From Pseudomonadota bacterium (lineage in GTDB: Bacteria > Pseudomonadota > Gammaproteobacteria > Xanthomonadales > Xanthomonadaceae), in contig JAFAFY010000291.1 of the NCBI GenBank assembly GCA_023423235.1, forward strand, positions 1-5,955: a DNA stretch of 5,955 nucleotides. The letters run 5' to 3'. Under the pieces are notes generated by a model that was not told the DNA's origin, searched no databases, and worked only from the letters and a program-made list of their open reading frames with translations. Below, piece after piece: positions 5,843-5,955 of the stretch (position 1 is the first letter of the stretch; every line of letters starts with the position of its first letter). A program made the translations under genes and the position numbers.

Positions 5843-5955
5843 TGGCGTGCGACGGCACCGGGGGAGGACACCTGGAACACGCGGCGCCGCCTCATTTCCC
5901 CTGGGGGTCTCCCTGCCATGCCGGATGGCTTGCAAATGCCCATATCGGGCATTAG
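5842..5955 (+). CDS. Doubtful 37-residue ORF overlapping the dioxygenase stop
   Basis: ATG at 5842 shares its A with the dioxygenase stop (TGATG), an arrangement common in coupled genes. It runs 37 codons to TAG at the last three bases of the window. The product has seven of its 37 residues as Cys or His outside any known motif (Cys3, His10, His13, His18, Cys25, His26, His34, His37: eight in all) and contains WGSPCHAGW. No Shine-Dalgarno is visible and no family is recognised. It may be only an open stretch of spacer. An alternative ATG at 5918, in another frame, stays open to the edge and could instead begin the next gene. Confidence 0.2.
   Translation: MACDGTGGGHLEHAAPPHFPWGSPCHAGWLANAHIGH
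5935..5953. repeat. Perfect 7-bp inverted repeat at the right edge (operator or start of a terminator)
   Basis: AATGCCC (5935-5941) and GGGCATT (5947-5953) are exact reverse complements around ATATC. In RNA this makes a GC-containing stem with a five-base loop. Whether a T-run follows, which would make it a terminator, cannot be seen because the window ends two bases later. A symmetric 19-base site with an A/T-rich centre could equally be a dimeric repressor site for the next gene. Confidence 0.6.

Noticed and set aside
4937..5935. Minus-strand open frame of 332 codons opposite the RidA tail and dioxygenase
   Set aside because: The dioxygenase on the plus strand has all metal ligands and a Shine-Dalgarno; the antisense product shows no domain and typical shadow composition.

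Overview
The window is strongly GC-rich, densely packed bacterial chromosome. Protein content, gene order, G/C-ending codons and intergenic heptad repeats of the ATTGGGG/ATTCGGG type all suggest a member of the Xanthomonadaceae/Lysobacteraceae (Lysobacter, Luteimonas, Xanthomonas or a relative). That placement is inferred from pattern familiarity, not from a search. No phage, insertion sequence, CRISPR array, tRNA or rRNA was seen, and no stretch longer than 300 bases lacks a gene.

Layout. The left edge holds the N-terminal 62 codons of a leftward IscA/HesB-type iron-sulfur protein. A 116-base divergent spacer separates it from asnS (303-1700), a complete asparaginyl-tRNA synthetase. An intergenic element follows (1710-1820): two heptad-repeat arrays in inverted orientation, enclosing a possible 16-codon leader ORF whose stop overlaps the start of the next gene. 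Then come a two-helix membrane protein (1830-2132, UspB-like in layout), an acidic 99-residue protein of unknown function (2149-2448), a PaiB-family flavin-binding protein (2480-3097) and an SDR-family protein that has lost most of the usual catalytic residues (3119-3904). A beta-carbonic anhydrase (can, 3959-4624) has its own -10-like element seven bases before its ATG. It runs closely into a RidA-family protein of 2-aminomuconate-deaminase type (4641-5297), whose stop overlaps the start of 3-hydroxyanthranilate 3,4-dioxygenase (5294-5842). The right edge holds only a doubtful 37-codon ORF and a perfect 7-bp inverted repeat.

How the genes work together. The last two genes are consecutive-pathway enzymes of the 2-aminomuconate (kynurenine/3-hydroxyanthranilate) route of tryptophan breakdown, so the window probably catches one end of a kynurenine-pathway operon continuing to the right. 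Carbonic anhydrase sits 16 bases upstream of this pair and may be co-transcribed with it, which would fit a pathway that releases CO2 and ammonium. The most unusual features are the RidA tail (about 78 residues translated across a hairpin-rich repeat and a 24-bp tandem duplication), the inverted heptad element with its coupled leader ORF, and a shared -10/GCCCRCC/ATG layout at two genes that suggests leaderless transcripts. I see no convincing new multi-gene system; most of the window is ordinary core chromosome.
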